Made by a program: the position numbers and the translations under genes
The notes under the pieces: model-generated
What the model was told of the DNA's origin: nothing
The model's database searches: none
Seen by the model: the letters and a program-made list of their open reading frames with translations, nothing else
In this document: one piece after another, positions 35,828 through 44,523 of the stretch
Position numbering within the stretch: the stretch's first letter is position 1
Layout of the letters: each line of letters opens with the position of its first letter
Assembly (NCBI RefSeq): GCF_051251695.1
Contig: NZ_JBPOEU010000008.1
Location: forward strand, 62,001 to 126,000
Source: Maritalea sp051251695
GTDB lineage: Bacteria > Pseudomonadota > Alphaproteobacteria > Rhizobiales > Devosiaceae
DNA: 64,000 nt
Reading direction: 5' to 3'

Positions 35828-37932
35828 CGGATCCAAAGCCCGTTGAAGAACTCACTGCAGAAACTGCAGCTCATGAGCTTGAGTTGTTGGCAAAAGAGAT
35901 TGCCAAGCATGATGCTGCCTATCACCAAAAAGACGCGCCTGAGGTTAGCGATGCTGAATATGACGCATTGCGGCGGCGCAACGATGATATTGAAACGGCG
36001 TTTCCCAACCTTATACGTGCAGACAGCCCAACAAAAAGGGTTGGGTTTGCCGTTGCAGATGGCTTTAAAAAAGTAACGCATCGCGTGCCTATGTTGTCGC
36101 TTGGCAATGCGTTTTCTGATGAAGACTTGTCGGATTTTGTTGGTCGGGCTCAAAAGTTCTTTTCAAAAGACGAAGGCCTCAAGCTCGCTTTTACGGCAGA
36201 GCCTAAGATTGATGGTCTTTCCGCAAGTTTGCGTTATGAAAAAGGCGTGTTTGTACAAGGTGCCACGCGCGGGGACGGGGGCGAGGGCGAAGACATCACC
36301 CAAAACCTGAAGACCATAAAAGACATTCCGCAAAAATTGGTTGGGGACGATGTGCCTGATGTTTTTGAGGTGCGTGGCGAAGTTTATATGTCTCATGCCG
36401 ACTTTGAAGCGCTTAATAAGAAGCTGGAAGACGAGGGTAAACAGACTTACGTTAATCCCCGCAATACGGCCGCAGGGTCGTTGCGGCAGCTAGATTCGAA
36501 CATCACAGCCAGCCGCAATCTCAAGTTTTTTGCCTATGCATGGGGTGATGCTTCTGCGTTGCCAAGCGACACGCAAATGGGAGTGGTCCAAGCATTTGAA
36601 CGCTGGGGTTTCAAGGTGAACCCCTTGATGACGCTTGTCAAAAGCGTTGAAGAAATGGTGGCGCATCATAGTTTGATTGGTGAGCAACGCGCGCTGCTTG
36701 GCTACGATATTGATGGGGTAGTTTATAAACTTGATCGGCTCGACTTGCAGGCGCGATGGGGCTTTGTGGCCCGCGCGCCGCGTTGGGCAATTGCATTCAA
36801 ATTTCCGGCGGAGCAGGCGACGACCATCCTTGAAGATATCGAAATTCAGGTGGGGCGAACAGGCGCGTTAACCCCAGTTGCCAAACTTAGGCCCGTTACG
36901 GTCGGCGGTGTTGTTGTATCCAACGCGACCTTGCACAATGAAGATGAGATCGAGCGCAAGGGTATTTTAATCGGCGATACGGTGACCATTCAACGGGCCG
37001 GGGACGTGATCCCGCAAGTAATTGGCCCGGTGTTGGATAAACGTCCAGCGGATGCGCGGGCGTTTGAGTTTCCGACCCATTGCCCGATTTGCAATTCGCC
37101 TGCGGAACGAGAGCTGAACGAAAAAACAGGCAAGCTTGATGTGGTGCGTCGTTGTACTGGTGAGTTGATTTGTCCGGCACAAGCTGTGAACCAACTCAAA
37201 CATTTTGTTTCCCGCGATGCGTTGGATATTGATGGCTTAGGGTCAAAGCAAATCGCCGCCTTTTATGCAGAAGGACGGGTAAAGTTTGCAGCGGATATTT
37301 TTACACTGCGCGAGCGTGATGCTGAGGCTTTTAAGAAGCTGAAGGACCAAGAAGGTTGGGGCGCTACCTCTGTACGCAAGCTGTTTGATGCGATTGATGA
37401 TCGTCGGGCGCCAGAACTCGACAAGTTTATTTTCGCGTTGGGCATTCGCCATGTGGGCAGCACAACCGCTGCGATGTTTGCGAAGAATTTCGGCACGTTT
37501 GAAAATTTCATGCAGGCTTGCATTGATGCTGGATCAGGGAATGTCGCTGCGCGTGAAAATCTTTTGTCAATCGATGGGATTGGTGAAACGGTCGTTCAAT
37601 CGGTTGTCGGGTTTTTTGCGAACGAGCAAAATAGAGCTGCAATGGATGCACTTTTGGCACAAGTGAAACCTGTTGAATATGTTGTCGCGTCTGGCGGTGA
37701 TAGTCCTGTTGCAGGCAAAACTGTGGTGTTTACGGGCTCGTTAGAACAAATGTCACGTTCGGAAGCCAAAGCCATGGCTGAACGGCTTGGGGCAAAAGTT
37801 TCTGGTTCGGTTTCGGCCAAAACTGACTTACTGGTTGCGGGGCCGGGTGCTGGTTCAAAGCTTAAAAAGGCGCAAGAGCTAGGCATTGAGACAATGGACG
37901 AAGATGGATGGTTCGACCTTGTGGGTCGCTAG
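35824..37932 (+). CDS. ligA: NAD-dependent DNA ligase
   Basis: Seals nicks in replication and repair. Domains in order: Ia/adenylation domain with the adenylated lysine K128 in AEPKIDG; OB fold (GRTGALTPVAKL); a four-cysteine zinc finger (CPIC, then RRCTGELICPAQ) near 419-450; helix-hairpin-helix repeats (LDIDGLGSKQI, LLSIDGIGETV); and a C-terminal BRCT domain from about 625 (GKTVVFTGSLEQMSRSEAKAM). It is 702 residues. The GTG start overlaps the recN stop in GTGA. Confidence 0.97.
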   Translation: MTDPKPVEELTAETAAHELELLAKEIAKHDAAYHQKDAPEVSDAEYDALRRRNDDIETAFPNLIRADSPTKRVGFAVADGFKKVTHRVPMLSLGNAFSDEDLSDFVGRAQKFFSKDEGLKLAFTAEPKIDGLSASLRYEKGVFVQGATRGDGGEGEDITQNLKTIKDIPQKLVGDDVPDVFEVRGEVYMSHADFEALNKKLEDEGKQTYVNPRNTAAGSLRQLDSNITASRNLKFFAYAWGDASALPSDTQMGVVQAFERWGFKVNPLMTLVKSVEEMVAHHSLIGEQRALLGYDIDGVVYKLDRLDLQARWGFVARAPRWAIAFKFPAEQATTILEDIEIQVGRTGALTPVAKLRPVTVGGVVVSNATLHNEDEIERKGILIGDTVTIQRAGDVIPQVIGPVLDKRPADARAFEFPTHCPICNSPAERELNEKTGKLDVVRRCTGELICPAQAVNQLKHFVSRDALDIDGLGSKQIAAFYAEGRVKFAADIFTLRERDAEAFKKLKDQEGWGATSVRKLFDAIDDRRAPELDKFIFALGIRHVGSTTAAMFAKNFGTFENFMQACIDAGSGNVAARENLLSIDGIGETVVQSVVGFFANEQNRAAMDALLAQVKPVEYVVASGGDSPVAGKTVVFTGSLEQMSRSEAKAMAERLGAKVSGSVSAKTDLLVAGPGAGSKLKKAQELGIETMDEDGWFDLVGR

Positions 37933-37944
37933 CCTTTCTGATGT

Positions 37945-37960
37945 GTGCAATTTTGTCCAA
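37945..37960 (+). promoter_or_regulatory. Copy 1 of a 16-base motif upstream of the AraC-type gene
   Basis: The sequence GTGCAATTTTGTCCAA lies 29 bases before the chosen start of the regulator. A copy with 14 of 16 identical bases lies upstream of azlC in the same orientation. Such shared direct motifs are typical of AraC-type operators; the assignment is inference. Confidence 0.55.
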
Positions 37961-37989
37961 GACGAATTTGCAATCCTGGTTTAGTCTTT

Positions 37990-38859
37990 ATGCCTATGGA
38001 GATGATTTCCCAAAAAGATGCAGTTTGCATGGAGCTAGAAAGTGGTGAGCGCGCCAAGTTCTGGCGTGAGGAAACCTATGACAGTTTGGAGTGTCTAAAG
38101 GCGACATTTCTGCGGCATGAGTTTTCGCCCCACACCCACGAAACGTTTGTGATTGGTGCGGTTGTTTCAGGCTATCAGCGTCACAAGCTAAAGGGTTCAG
38201 AATCCGTGGGCGGACCCGGTTCTGTCTTTATGATCAATCCTGAAGATGTGCATGATGGTCGCCCGATGGAGATGGGCTATAGCTACCGTATGTTTTACCC
38301 ATCCGTAAAACTGATGGATGAAATCGCTGCAGGCTTGCCGGGGAAACGCCAGACTGGTTCTTTGTTCTTTCGCGACCTGATGCTTGAGGATGCCCGTATC
38401 GCTCAGGCATTAATTCAAACCCATAATGTGCTTGAAACGAGCCCGGACCAGTTGGAAAAGGACGAAGCCATTTTTTGCTCGTTTGGTGCGCTTATTGATC
38501 ATTACGGTAGCTGGTCCACTGGTGTTTTACAAAAGCGAGAGCCAAAAGCGATAGAGCATGTTTGTGAATATATGCACGCTCATTTTGGTGACGACATCAA
38601 TTTGGAAATGTTGGCGAACATTGCTGGCATGAGCAGGGCATACTTTGTGCGGGTTTTCAGAAAACACATGAACCAAACCCCACATAGTTATCTCACCGAT
38701 ATTCGTATTCGTGGCGCACGCAAAATGCTGCATCAAGGTCAAAACCCGATGAATGTTGCTATTGATTGTGGGTTTTTCGACCAATCGCACCTCAATCGGC
38801 AGTTCAAACGCCGCATTGGCACCACCCCCGGTGCATTTAAAGATATGCACGCCCAATAG
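37990..38859 (+). CDS. AraC-family regulator with N-terminal cupin domain
   Basis: A 289-residue protein. The first half is a cupin-like sensing domain (FSPHTHETFVIGAVVSG, with the paired histidines, then GGPGSVFMINPEDVHDG) and the last 100 residues are two helix-turn-helix motifs (NLEMLANIAGMSRAYFVRVFRK and NVAIDCGFFDQSHLNRQFKR). It is probably the regulator of the azlC-azlD exporter downstream. The start at 37990 is preferred over a GTG at 37945, since the latter coincides with a motif repeated upstream of azlC and thus likely an operator. ATGs at 37996 and 38002 are also possible. Confidence 0.9.
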   Translation: MPMEMISQKDAVCMELESGERAKFWREETYDSLECLKATFLRHEFSPHTHETFVIGAVVSGYQRHKLKGSESVGGPGSVFMINPEDVHDGRPMEMGYSYRMFYPSVKLMDEIAAGLPGKRQTGSLFFRDLMLEDARIAQALIQTHNVLETSPDQLEKDEAIFCSFGALIDHYGSWSTGVLQKREPKAIEHVCEYMHAHFGDDINLEMLANIAGMSRAYFVRVFRKHMNQTPHSYLTDIRIRGARKMLHQGQNPMNVAIDCGFFDQSHLNRQFKRRIGTTPGAFKDMHAQ

Positions 38860-38870
38860 CGCCAATTGTT

Positions 38871-38886
38871 GTGCAATATCGTCCAA
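38871..38886 (+). promoter_or_regulatory. Copy 2 of the 16-base motif, upstream of azlC
   Basis: GTGCAATATCGTCCAA differs at two positions from the copy upstream of the AraC-type gene. It lies 49 bases before the azlC start, a sensible place for an activator site. Confidence 0.55.
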
Positions 38887-38905
38887 TTGATTTTCAAATA
38901 AGTTG

Positions 38906-38925
38906 CTATAGATAACGTTCTATAG
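38906..38925. promoter_or_regulatory. Palindrome just upstream of azlC
   Basis: Perfect 7-base arms CTATAGA (38906-38912) and TCTATAG (38919-38925) flank 6 bases. It lies between the AraC-type motif and the Shine-Dalgarno of azlC, overlapping the probable -10 to +1 region. It may be a repressor site or a leader hairpin; no regulator can be named. Confidence 0.4.
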
Positions 38926-38935
38926 GGGAGAATTT

Positions 38936-39655
38936 ATGAGTAACTCAGAAGCCGCACGATTACCGCGCAGTGATTTCAACGAGGGTATACGCGCCATTGC
39001 GCCGTTGGTCATCGCCGCCTTTCCCATAGCATTGGTGTTTGGTGCGCTTGCGGCTCAAAAAGGTCTGACCCCGTTTGAAACCATGTTGATGAGCGGTGTG
39101 GTGTTCGCTGGCGGATCACAGTTTGTCGCCATTGATTTCTGGGCGACCCCAGTGCCTTGGATCGCGATTACCATCAGCGCCTTATTGGTCAATATCCGGC
39201 ATATTTTGATGAGCGCATCGCTTGGCAGCAAAACCCGACAAATGGGATTTGGAAAGCAGCTTATTGCATTTGGTTTTCTTGCCGACGAGGTGTGGGCTTT
39301 GTCCGAACACCGAGCACGCAAAGAGGGCACAAGCTTCGCCTTTATGATGGGGCTTGCATTGCCGTTTTACGTCAATTGGGTGGTGACAACCGGGGTGGGC
39401 GCGAGCCTTGGTACTATGCTGGCTGATCTTGATCCGGCCAAATGGGGCTTGGACTTTGCCTTTCCGGCAATATTTATCGGTTTGATTATGGGCTTCTGGC
39501 AAGGCAACAAAACCGGGATGATATTGGCGGCAAGTGGACTGAGCGCGATTGCCTGCAAAGCATATGTTCCGGGCGCTTGGTACATCGCCGCTGGCGCTGT
39601 GGCAGGTGTCGTGGTTGCTGCGTTTCTTGCTGACCCACAGGTCGAGGGAGAGTAA
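38936..39655 (+). CDS. azlC: AzlC-family branched-chain amino acid exporter, large subunit
   Basis: A 239-residue membrane protein with about seven to eight helices (APLVIAAFPIALVFGALA, MLMSGVVFAGGSQFVAID). GGSQF and the NIRHILMSASL segment are hallmarks of AzlC. With the small partner AzlD it exports branched-chain amino acids (AzlCD, YgaZH). GGGGAG lies 5-10 bases before the ATG. azlD follows after one base. The adjacent AraC-type gene is the probable regulator. Confidence 0.92.
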   Translation: MSNSEAARLPRSDFNEGIRAIAPLVIAAFPIALVFGALAAQKGLTPFETMLMSGVVFAGGSQFVAIDFWATPVPWIAITISALLVNIRHILMSASLGSKTRQMGFGKQLIAFGFLADEVWALSEHRARKEGTSFAFMMGLALPFYVNWVVTTGVGASLGTMLADLDPAKWGLDFAFPAIFIGLIMGFWQGNKTGMILAASGLSAIACKAYVPGAWYIAAGAVAGVVVAAFLADPQVEGE

Positions 39656-39656
39656 G

Positions 39657-39977
39657 ATGCAGTCGTTTTTTCAAGTCGACCCGGCTGTACTGCTCGCCAT
39701 CATTGGTATGGGCATCGCTACATATCTGACCCGGATCGCTGGTTTGGTGTTGGTGCGCTTTGTTGATTTGCGTGGACGCACACGTGCGGCGCTTGAAGCT
39801 GTGCCGGTTGCTGTTTTGATGTCTGTAATCGCGCCGACAGTTTTGGCCACGGGCATTGCAGAAACATCGGCAGCGATTGTGACCATGCTGGCGGCGACAC
39901 GATTGCCGTTGCTCGGGGTGGTTGTGGTCGGCGTTGTTAGCGCCGCCACATTTCGAGCAATGCTGGGGGCAATTTAA
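39657..39977 (+). CDS. azlD: AzlD-family branched-chain amino acid exporter, small subunit
   Basis: A 106-residue membrane protein with four hydrophobic helices; GMGIATYLTRIAGL and the region reading LEAVPVAVLMSVIAPTVL are typical of AzlD. The ATG at 39657 lies two bases after the azlC stop, with GAGGGAG upstream; a longer frame from 39549 merely overlaps azlC and was rejected. Its stop overlaps the convergent chrA stop by 4 bases (TTTAAAC region). Confidence 0.92.
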   Translation: MQSFFQVDPAVLLAIIGMGIATYLTRIAGLVLVRFVDLRGRTRAALEAVPVAVLMSVIAPTVLATGIAETSAAIVTMLAATRLPLLGVVVVGVVSAATFRAMLGAI

Positions 39978-41182
39978 ACAAGGCCCAACAGGCTGCCGAC
40001 AAGTGCGCCGAGCAGCACCACAATCCATGGTGGTGTTTTCCAAACGGTGAGCAACAAAAATGCTGCTGCGCCAAGGGCGAAATCAGCAGCCGATAGAATG
40101 CTGCTTTGCCAAATCGGCGCGTAAAATGCACCGGCCAGCAACCCCACAACCGCTGCGTTGGCCCCAGTTAACACGGAGCGCGCTTTATTTGCTGAACGGA
40201 GTTGATGCCAATAGGGCATGATGGCGTAGACCAGCAAAAAGCCGGGCAGGAAGATGGCAATCGTTGCAACAATCGCATTGCCAAATGCCATGGGCATCGG
40301 CGCGCTTGCTGCCCCCAAAAAGGCCGCGAAACTAAATATCGGGCCGGGCATGGCTTGGGTCATCCCATAGCCAGCAAGGAATGTGTCTTTGCTCACAAGC
40401 CCGTTGCCCACAATCTCGGTTTCAAGTAGTGGAAGAACGACATGCCCGCCACCAAATACCAGTGCGCCAGCCCGATAGAAACTATCGAACAGTGCAATTC
40501 CATTGCTCTGGACGGTTTGGGCGAGCACGGGTAAACCAAGCAACAGCACGACAAATGCTGCGAATGCTACTTGTGCTGCTGGCTTCGCGATATTGATTGG
40601 ATCGGGAGTTGAGTTGGTTTTCTCTTCGTTCGATTTGATCACTAATGCCCCAACAAGTGCGCCAAGCACAATGGCCCCGACTTGACCTAGTGGGCCGGTC
40701 ACTAAAGTAACAAAGGCAAGCGCTGCAACAGCAATTGTTGCTGTGGTTTTCGTGTTGCACAGGGACTTTGCCATGCCAAGAACGGCTTGCGCCACCACAG
40801 CAGTTGCGACAATTTTTAGGCCGTGGATCATGCCCAGACCGAAAATTCCTGTTAGCGTATCCGCGTAAAGCGCAAACAGAACCAAAAGGGCTGCAGACGG
40901 AAACGTGAAAGCAACAAACGCTACTATGCCGCCCAAAATACCGCCGCGTTGTAAGCCAAGGGCGAAGCCGACTTGTGAACTGGATGGACCGGGCAGGAAT
41001 TGGCACAGGCCAACAAGGTCCGCATATTCTGCTTGTGTGAGCCATTTGCGCTTTTGCACAAACTCGGCATGGAAAAAACCCATATGCGCCACTGGGCCGC
41101 CAAATGAGGTGAGGCCAAGTTTGCCAAAGGCAGAAAGAATTTCAAAAACCGGGCGCGACATTCGCTTGATGTCCTTATTCAA
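39974..41182 (-). CDS. chrA: Chromate ion transporter ChrA
   Basis: A 402-residue membrane protein with two homologous CHR domains, the long-chain ChrA form. Each half has the family motif: FGKLGLTSFGGPVAHMGFFH with LCQFLPGPSSSQVGFALG in the first, and AGALVFGGGHVVLPLLE with GMTQAMPGPIFSFAAFLG in the second. Known members export chromate using the proton gradient; others may handle sulfate-like anions, so resistance is not proven here. The ATG at 41182 begins MNKDIKRMSRP; M8 is an alternative start. Confidence 0.92.
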   Translation of the reverse strand: MNKDIKRMSRPVFEILSAFGKLGLTSFGGPVAHMGFFHAEFVQKRKWLTQAEYADLVGLCQFLPGPSSSQVGFALGLQRGGILGGIVAFVAFTFPSAALLVLFALYADTLTGIFGLGMIHGLKIVATAVVAQAVLGMAKSLCNTKTTATIAVAALAFVTLVTGPLGQVGAIVLGALVGALVIKSNEEKTNSTPDPINIAKPAAQVAFAAFVVLLLGLPVLAQTVQSNGIALFDSFYRAGALVFGGGHVVLPLLETEIVGNGLVSKDTFLAGYGMTQAMPGPIFSFAAFLGAASAPMPMAFGNAIVATIAIFLPGFLLVYAIMPYWHQLRSANKARSVLTGANAAVVGLLAGAFYAPIWQSSILSAADFALGAAAFLLLTVWKTPPWIVVLLGALVGSLLGLV

Positions 41183-41201
41183 ATGCCGCGCTCACTAAAC
41201 T

Positions 41202-43031
41202 TTAAATTGCTTTAGTTGCGTCAGCCAACCAAGCTTTTGACTTATCGTCTAATTGTGACGATGCCATCTCATTGCACTTTTCATGATAATCATTGAGCCA
41301 AGAAATCTCGTTGTTCGTCATCAAAGATTTATCGATCAAGCGCGTGTCGATTGGCGTAAAGGTGATGGTTTCAAATGTATAGAAGGGCGTTTTCTCGGTG
41401 CTATGTGGGCTTTCGATCACAACGAGCAAGTTCTCAATGCGAATGCCATATCCGCCTTCAATATAGTAGCCTGGCTCATTTGAAATAATGTTGCCAAGTT
41501 CGAGCGGCGAAGTATTCTTTTTGGAAACGCCACATGGCCCTTCATGCACGCCCAAAAAGGCACCCACGCCATGGCCAGTTCCATGGTCATAGTCTAGTCC
41601 TTGTGCCCAAAGAAATTGCCGGGCCAAAACGTCTAGTTGAACGCCAGTCGTGCCTTTTGGGAATTGAGCAAGACTAAGGGCAATCATGCCTTTCAAGACA
41701 AGCGTGAAGTCCCGTTTTTGTTCAGGCGTTGCAGGGCCAGTGGCCATGGTGCGGGTGATGTCTGTTGTGCCGTCAAGATATTGACCGCCGCTATCAACCA
41801 GCATCAGTTCACCTGGGACCAAACGTCTATCCGAGTTTTCGGTTACCCGATAATGGCACATCGCGCCGTTCGCACCCGAGCCAGAAATGGTCTCAAAACT
41901 GATGTCGACGAATGAATTGGCTTGGCGTCGAATTTGTTCAAGGTGTTTGACGATTTCGATTTCGGTCAACTCGCCTTTTGGCGCTTCTTCATCAAACCAA
42001 GATAGGAATTTGGCCATGGCCGCAGAATCAAGGCGTTGAGCAGATTTCATTCCATTGATTTCAACTGCATTTTTGAGAGACTTTGTGCGCAAGACGGGGT
42101 CCGGATCTTTAATCAGCTTGCCGTCTGCGTCCAAAACAATGTTTGCCAGTTTCGACGGACATGTATTGCCATCGAGCCAGATTGTTTTTCCCTTGCTGAG
42201 CGCCGCCAAATCTGCCTCAAGCTTTTTGATCGGATGAAGAGAAATGGCGTCACCCAGTTCGTTTTTGAGCAGGTCTGTGATTTTTTCAGGCTGAACATAG
42301 AGCTTTGCAGCGCCGGATTGCTCGACAGTGGCGAAGCCCAAGGTTACTGGCGTGTTAGGAATGTCAGAGCCGCGAATATTGAACAACCAACAAAAACTTT
42401 CTGGCAATGTCAGCACAATGGTGTCTGCGCCGCGTTCTTTAATTTTGTTAGCGAGGTCTGCGATTTTGTCGGTAGCCGACTTCCCGGTTTGCTCGATTGG
42501 TAACGTAAAAATTTTGCTGGTTGGTGGCTTTGGCCGATTGGCCCACGTTTCATCGACCAAGTTGGCGCATTCGATCAGTTCAATATCGGCGCTAGATAGA
42601 GCGCTGCGCAGTGCTTTTATGGCGTTTGGGGTGTGCAACCAACCATCAAACCCAACTTTTGCACCAGCTGGCAGTGCGTCGATGAGCCATGCAGACGCAG
42701 CGTTCGGTTTCATTTCAATGATTTCCATGGCGTCAGTATCTGTTTGGGCGGGGGCCTGAATTGTATATCTGCCATCAACACAAAGTGCGGCACGATCTTG
42801 GGTGATAATTGCATAGCCTGCTGATCCAGTGAAGCTTGCAATATAGGCTAGTCTTTCGTCGCCCTCAGGCACGTTTTCACCGCGATGCGCGTCATCTCGC
42901 GGTACAAGAAAGGCATCAACATTGGCGTTGGCCATTGCTTTGCGCACGGCGGACAGCCGAGGCGCAACGGTGCTCGGATCGGTTTTGTCGTTGAAATGCT
43001 GCAATTGCGTTGTGCTGTCATTGTTTAACAT
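41202..43031 (-). CDS. pepP: Xaa-Pro aminopeptidase (aminopeptidase P, M24B)
   Basis: Removes N-terminal residues preceding proline. The 609-residue form has two creatinase-like N-terminal domains, the metal-dependent pita-bread catalytic domain and a C-terminal M24 extension. Metal ligands are visible: two Asp in DSGGQYLDGTTDITRTM, His in YDHGTGHGVG, and Glu in NEPGYYIEGGYGIRIEN. No signal peptide, so cytoplasmic. It is 19 bases downstream of chrA on the minus strand and may be co-transcribed with it, though the functions look unrelated. The symbol follows the general family name. Confidence 0.94.
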   Translation of the reverse strand: MLNNDSTTQLQHFNDKTDPSTVAPRLSAVRKAMANANVDAFLVPRDDAHRGENVPEGDERLAYIASFTGSAGYAIITQDRAALCVDGRYTIQAPAQTDTDAMEIIEMKPNAASAWLIDALPAGAKVGFDGWLHTPNAIKALRSALSSADIELIECANLVDETWANRPKPPTSKIFTLPIEQTGKSATDKIADLANKIKERGADTIVLTLPESFCWLFNIRGSDIPNTPVTLGFATVEQSGAAKLYVQPEKITDLLKNELGDAISLHPIKKLEADLAALSKGKTIWLDGNTCPSKLANIVLDADGKLIKDPDPVLRTKSLKNAVEINGMKSAQRLDSAAMAKFLSWFDEEAPKGELTEIEIVKHLEQIRRQANSFVDISFETISGSGANGAMCHYRVTENSDRRLVPGELMLVDSGGQYLDGTTDITRTMATGPATPEQKRDFTLVLKGMIALSLAQFPKGTTGVQLDVLARQFLWAQGLDYDHGTGHGVGAFLGVHEGPCGVSKKNTSPLELGNIISNEPGYYIEGGYGIRIENLLVVIESPHSTEKTPFYTFETITFTPIDTRLIDKSLMTNNEISWLNDYHEKCNEMASSQLDDKSKAWLADATKAI

Positions 43032-43186
43032 GCGGTTTTTACCTTTTGGATGGTGTGCAGGGCATTCCGAAAACGCATGGCTGCGGTGCGCGTTTGGTCC
43101 TACCTAAATTTTTTTACTACGCTACATTGATTTCACAAATTCAAAAAAGCAACCCCACAAGTTGTGGAAACATTAGGAGTTTTGAA

Positions 43187-43330
43187 ATGACACAGTCAGC
43201 TGGATTTTTCCGTAGTGTTGTTGATGCGATGATCTCTTCTCGCACTTTAAAAGCCGAACGTCAGGTTGCTCAATTTTTGAAGACACAAGGACATGATGCG
43301 ATCAACAATGATCGTATGAACGGATTTTGA
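43187..43330 (+). CDS. DUF1127-like small protein, first of a tandem pair
   Basis: A 47-residue protein beginning MTQSAGFFRSVVDAM, with arginines and a basic, alanine-rich helix (LKAERQVAQFLKTQG) in the pattern of short alphaproteobacterial DUF1127 proteins. The ATG at 43187 has TAGGAG 7 bases upstream; the longer frame from 43010 runs into the divergent pepP promoter and was rejected. The family has been linked to phosphate, RNA and stress regulation in Agrobacterium and Rhodobacter; the role here is open. It ends QGHDAINNDRMNGF. Confidence 0.75.
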   Translation: MTQSAGFFRSVVDAMISSRTLKAERQVAQFLKTQGHDAINNDRMNGF

Positions 43331-43368
43331 TTTAGGTGCGAACGCCCAACTTTCTTAGGATTTTAAAA

Positions 43369-43515
43369 ATGGCCAAAACTGGTTTCTTCCGCAATGTAAT
43401 GGACGCAATTGTTTCTTCACGCAGCAAACATGCTGAGCGTGAAGTTGCTCGCTTTGTAGAAACAAACGGCTATCGCCGGTTGTTGAACGAGCAACGTTCA
43501 ACCGGTGGCATGTAA
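43369..43515 (+). CDS. DUF1127-like small protein, second of a tandem pair
   Basis: A 48-residue protein beginning MAKTGFFRNVMDAIVSSR. It aligns with the preceding protein along most of its length (GFFRxVxDAxxSSR, then AERxVAxF, then a short TxG segment), and both starts have the same leader, TTAGGA followed by four T bases and an A-rich run, so the pair arose by duplication. Thirty-eight bases separate the genes. The C-terminus YRRLLNEQRSTGGM is more basic than in its neighbour. It is too short for common gene finders and easily missed. Confidence 0.75.
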   Translation: MAKTGFFRNVMDAIVSSRSKHAEREVARFVETNGYRRLLNEQRSTGGM

Positions 43516-43524
43516 GGTTTTACC

Positions 43525-44394
43525 TTAAGCCTCACGTTGCAATCTAAGAATTGTCCAATCGCCCTTTTCGACACGTTCGAGAAGGGCGATTTTGTTTGTT
43601 TCGTAGGCTTGGATCACATTATCAGCCTGCCGCGTTAAAAGCCCTGCTAGAATAACAATGGCGCCTTCGCTGGTGTGCTTGGCAATATCTGGTGCCAACT
43701 CAACCAACGGCCCTGCCAAAATATTGGCCAGCACCAAGTCAAACGGACCTTTTTCCACGAAGATAGGATGGTCCATGCCGGTTGAAACCGCCGTTTCAAT
43801 TTTGTCAGCGACATCATTGATTTTAGCGTTTTCAAGGGCAACCTCAATTGCCTTTTTGTCGATATCAGTCGCTAGAATTTTCTGATCAAACCGTTTGGCA
43901 GCCGCGATTGCCAGAATACCGCTTCCCGTTCCAAGGTCTAATATATTAGCTGGTGTTGTGTCTGAGTTCGCTACTGTTGAAATTGCCTGCAAACAACCCG
44001 TTGTTGTTTCGTGGTGGCCAGTGCCGAATGCTTGGCCTGCATCAATTTTAATTGCGATCTTACCAGTCGGGAGCGGTGTTTCGTCGTGGCTCCCATGGAC
44101 GAAAAATTCTCCCGTATCGATGGCGGACAGACCTTCCAGCGAGTGCGCAACCCAGTCTTTATCCGGCACCGGCTGAATGGAAAACTCGACTTTGCCTTTC
44201 AACAGGCTTTTGGCCAATGCGTTGAACCGTTCGACGTCGGGCTTTTGGTCGCAAGTCGCCTCGAATACCCAGTCCCCATCAGCATTTTCAAACGCCGAAG
44301 CTGACAGCGCCAATCCATATTCTTCCATCACGGCGTCCGCGAGGGCGAAAGCATCTTGTTTGGACATTGGGACGGTGATTTGTTCAAGGGTCAT
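43525..44394 (-). CDS. prmA: Ribosomal protein L11 methyltransferase
   Basis: Trimethylates lysines and the N-terminus of ribosomal protein L11. At 289 residues it has an N-terminal substrate-recognition domain followed by a class I methyltransferase: motif I ILDLGTGSGILAIAAAKRF, the family motif IDAGQAFGTGHHETT and LVLANILAGPLVELAP (the NILA type catalytic loop). The stop lies 9 bases from the convergent DUF1127-like gene. The assignment is secure. Confidence 0.95.
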   Translation of the reverse strand: MTLEQITVPMSKQDAFALADAVMEEYGLALSASAFENADGDWVFEATCDQKPDVERFNALAKSLLKGKVEFSIQPVPDKDWVAHSLEGLSAIDTGEFFVHGSHDETPLPTGKIAIKIDAGQAFGTGHHETTTGCLQAISTVANSDTTPANILDLGTGSGILAIAAAKRFDQKILATDIDKKAIEVALENAKINDVADKIETAVSTGMDHPIFVEKGPFDLVLANILAGPLVELAPDIAKHTSEGAIVILAGLLTRQADNVIQAYETNKIALLERVEKGDWTILRLQREA

Positions 44395-44523
44395 CGAAAG
44401 GCTCCTAATTTAATGCGGTTATGAATTATCGTGGCTGTTTGGTCAATTTATTTGCTGACAAATGCTGTCGATAGATCTAAATTGTTCTTGTTTCGTTCAC
44501 TTGCATATAAGGGATTCTTTTTT

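Noticed and set aside
39486..40043. 185-residue open frame antisense to azlC/azlD
   Set aside because: Gln/His/Arg-rich shadow of azlC and azlD with no ribosome binding site.
40482..41045. 187-residue open frame overlapping chrA
   Set aside because: Same strand, other frame of chrA; composition is not protein-like.
43010..43330. 106-residue version of the first DUF1127-like protein
   Set aside because: It would begin inside pepP on the other strand; the ATG at 43187 has TAGGAG and fits the paralogue.
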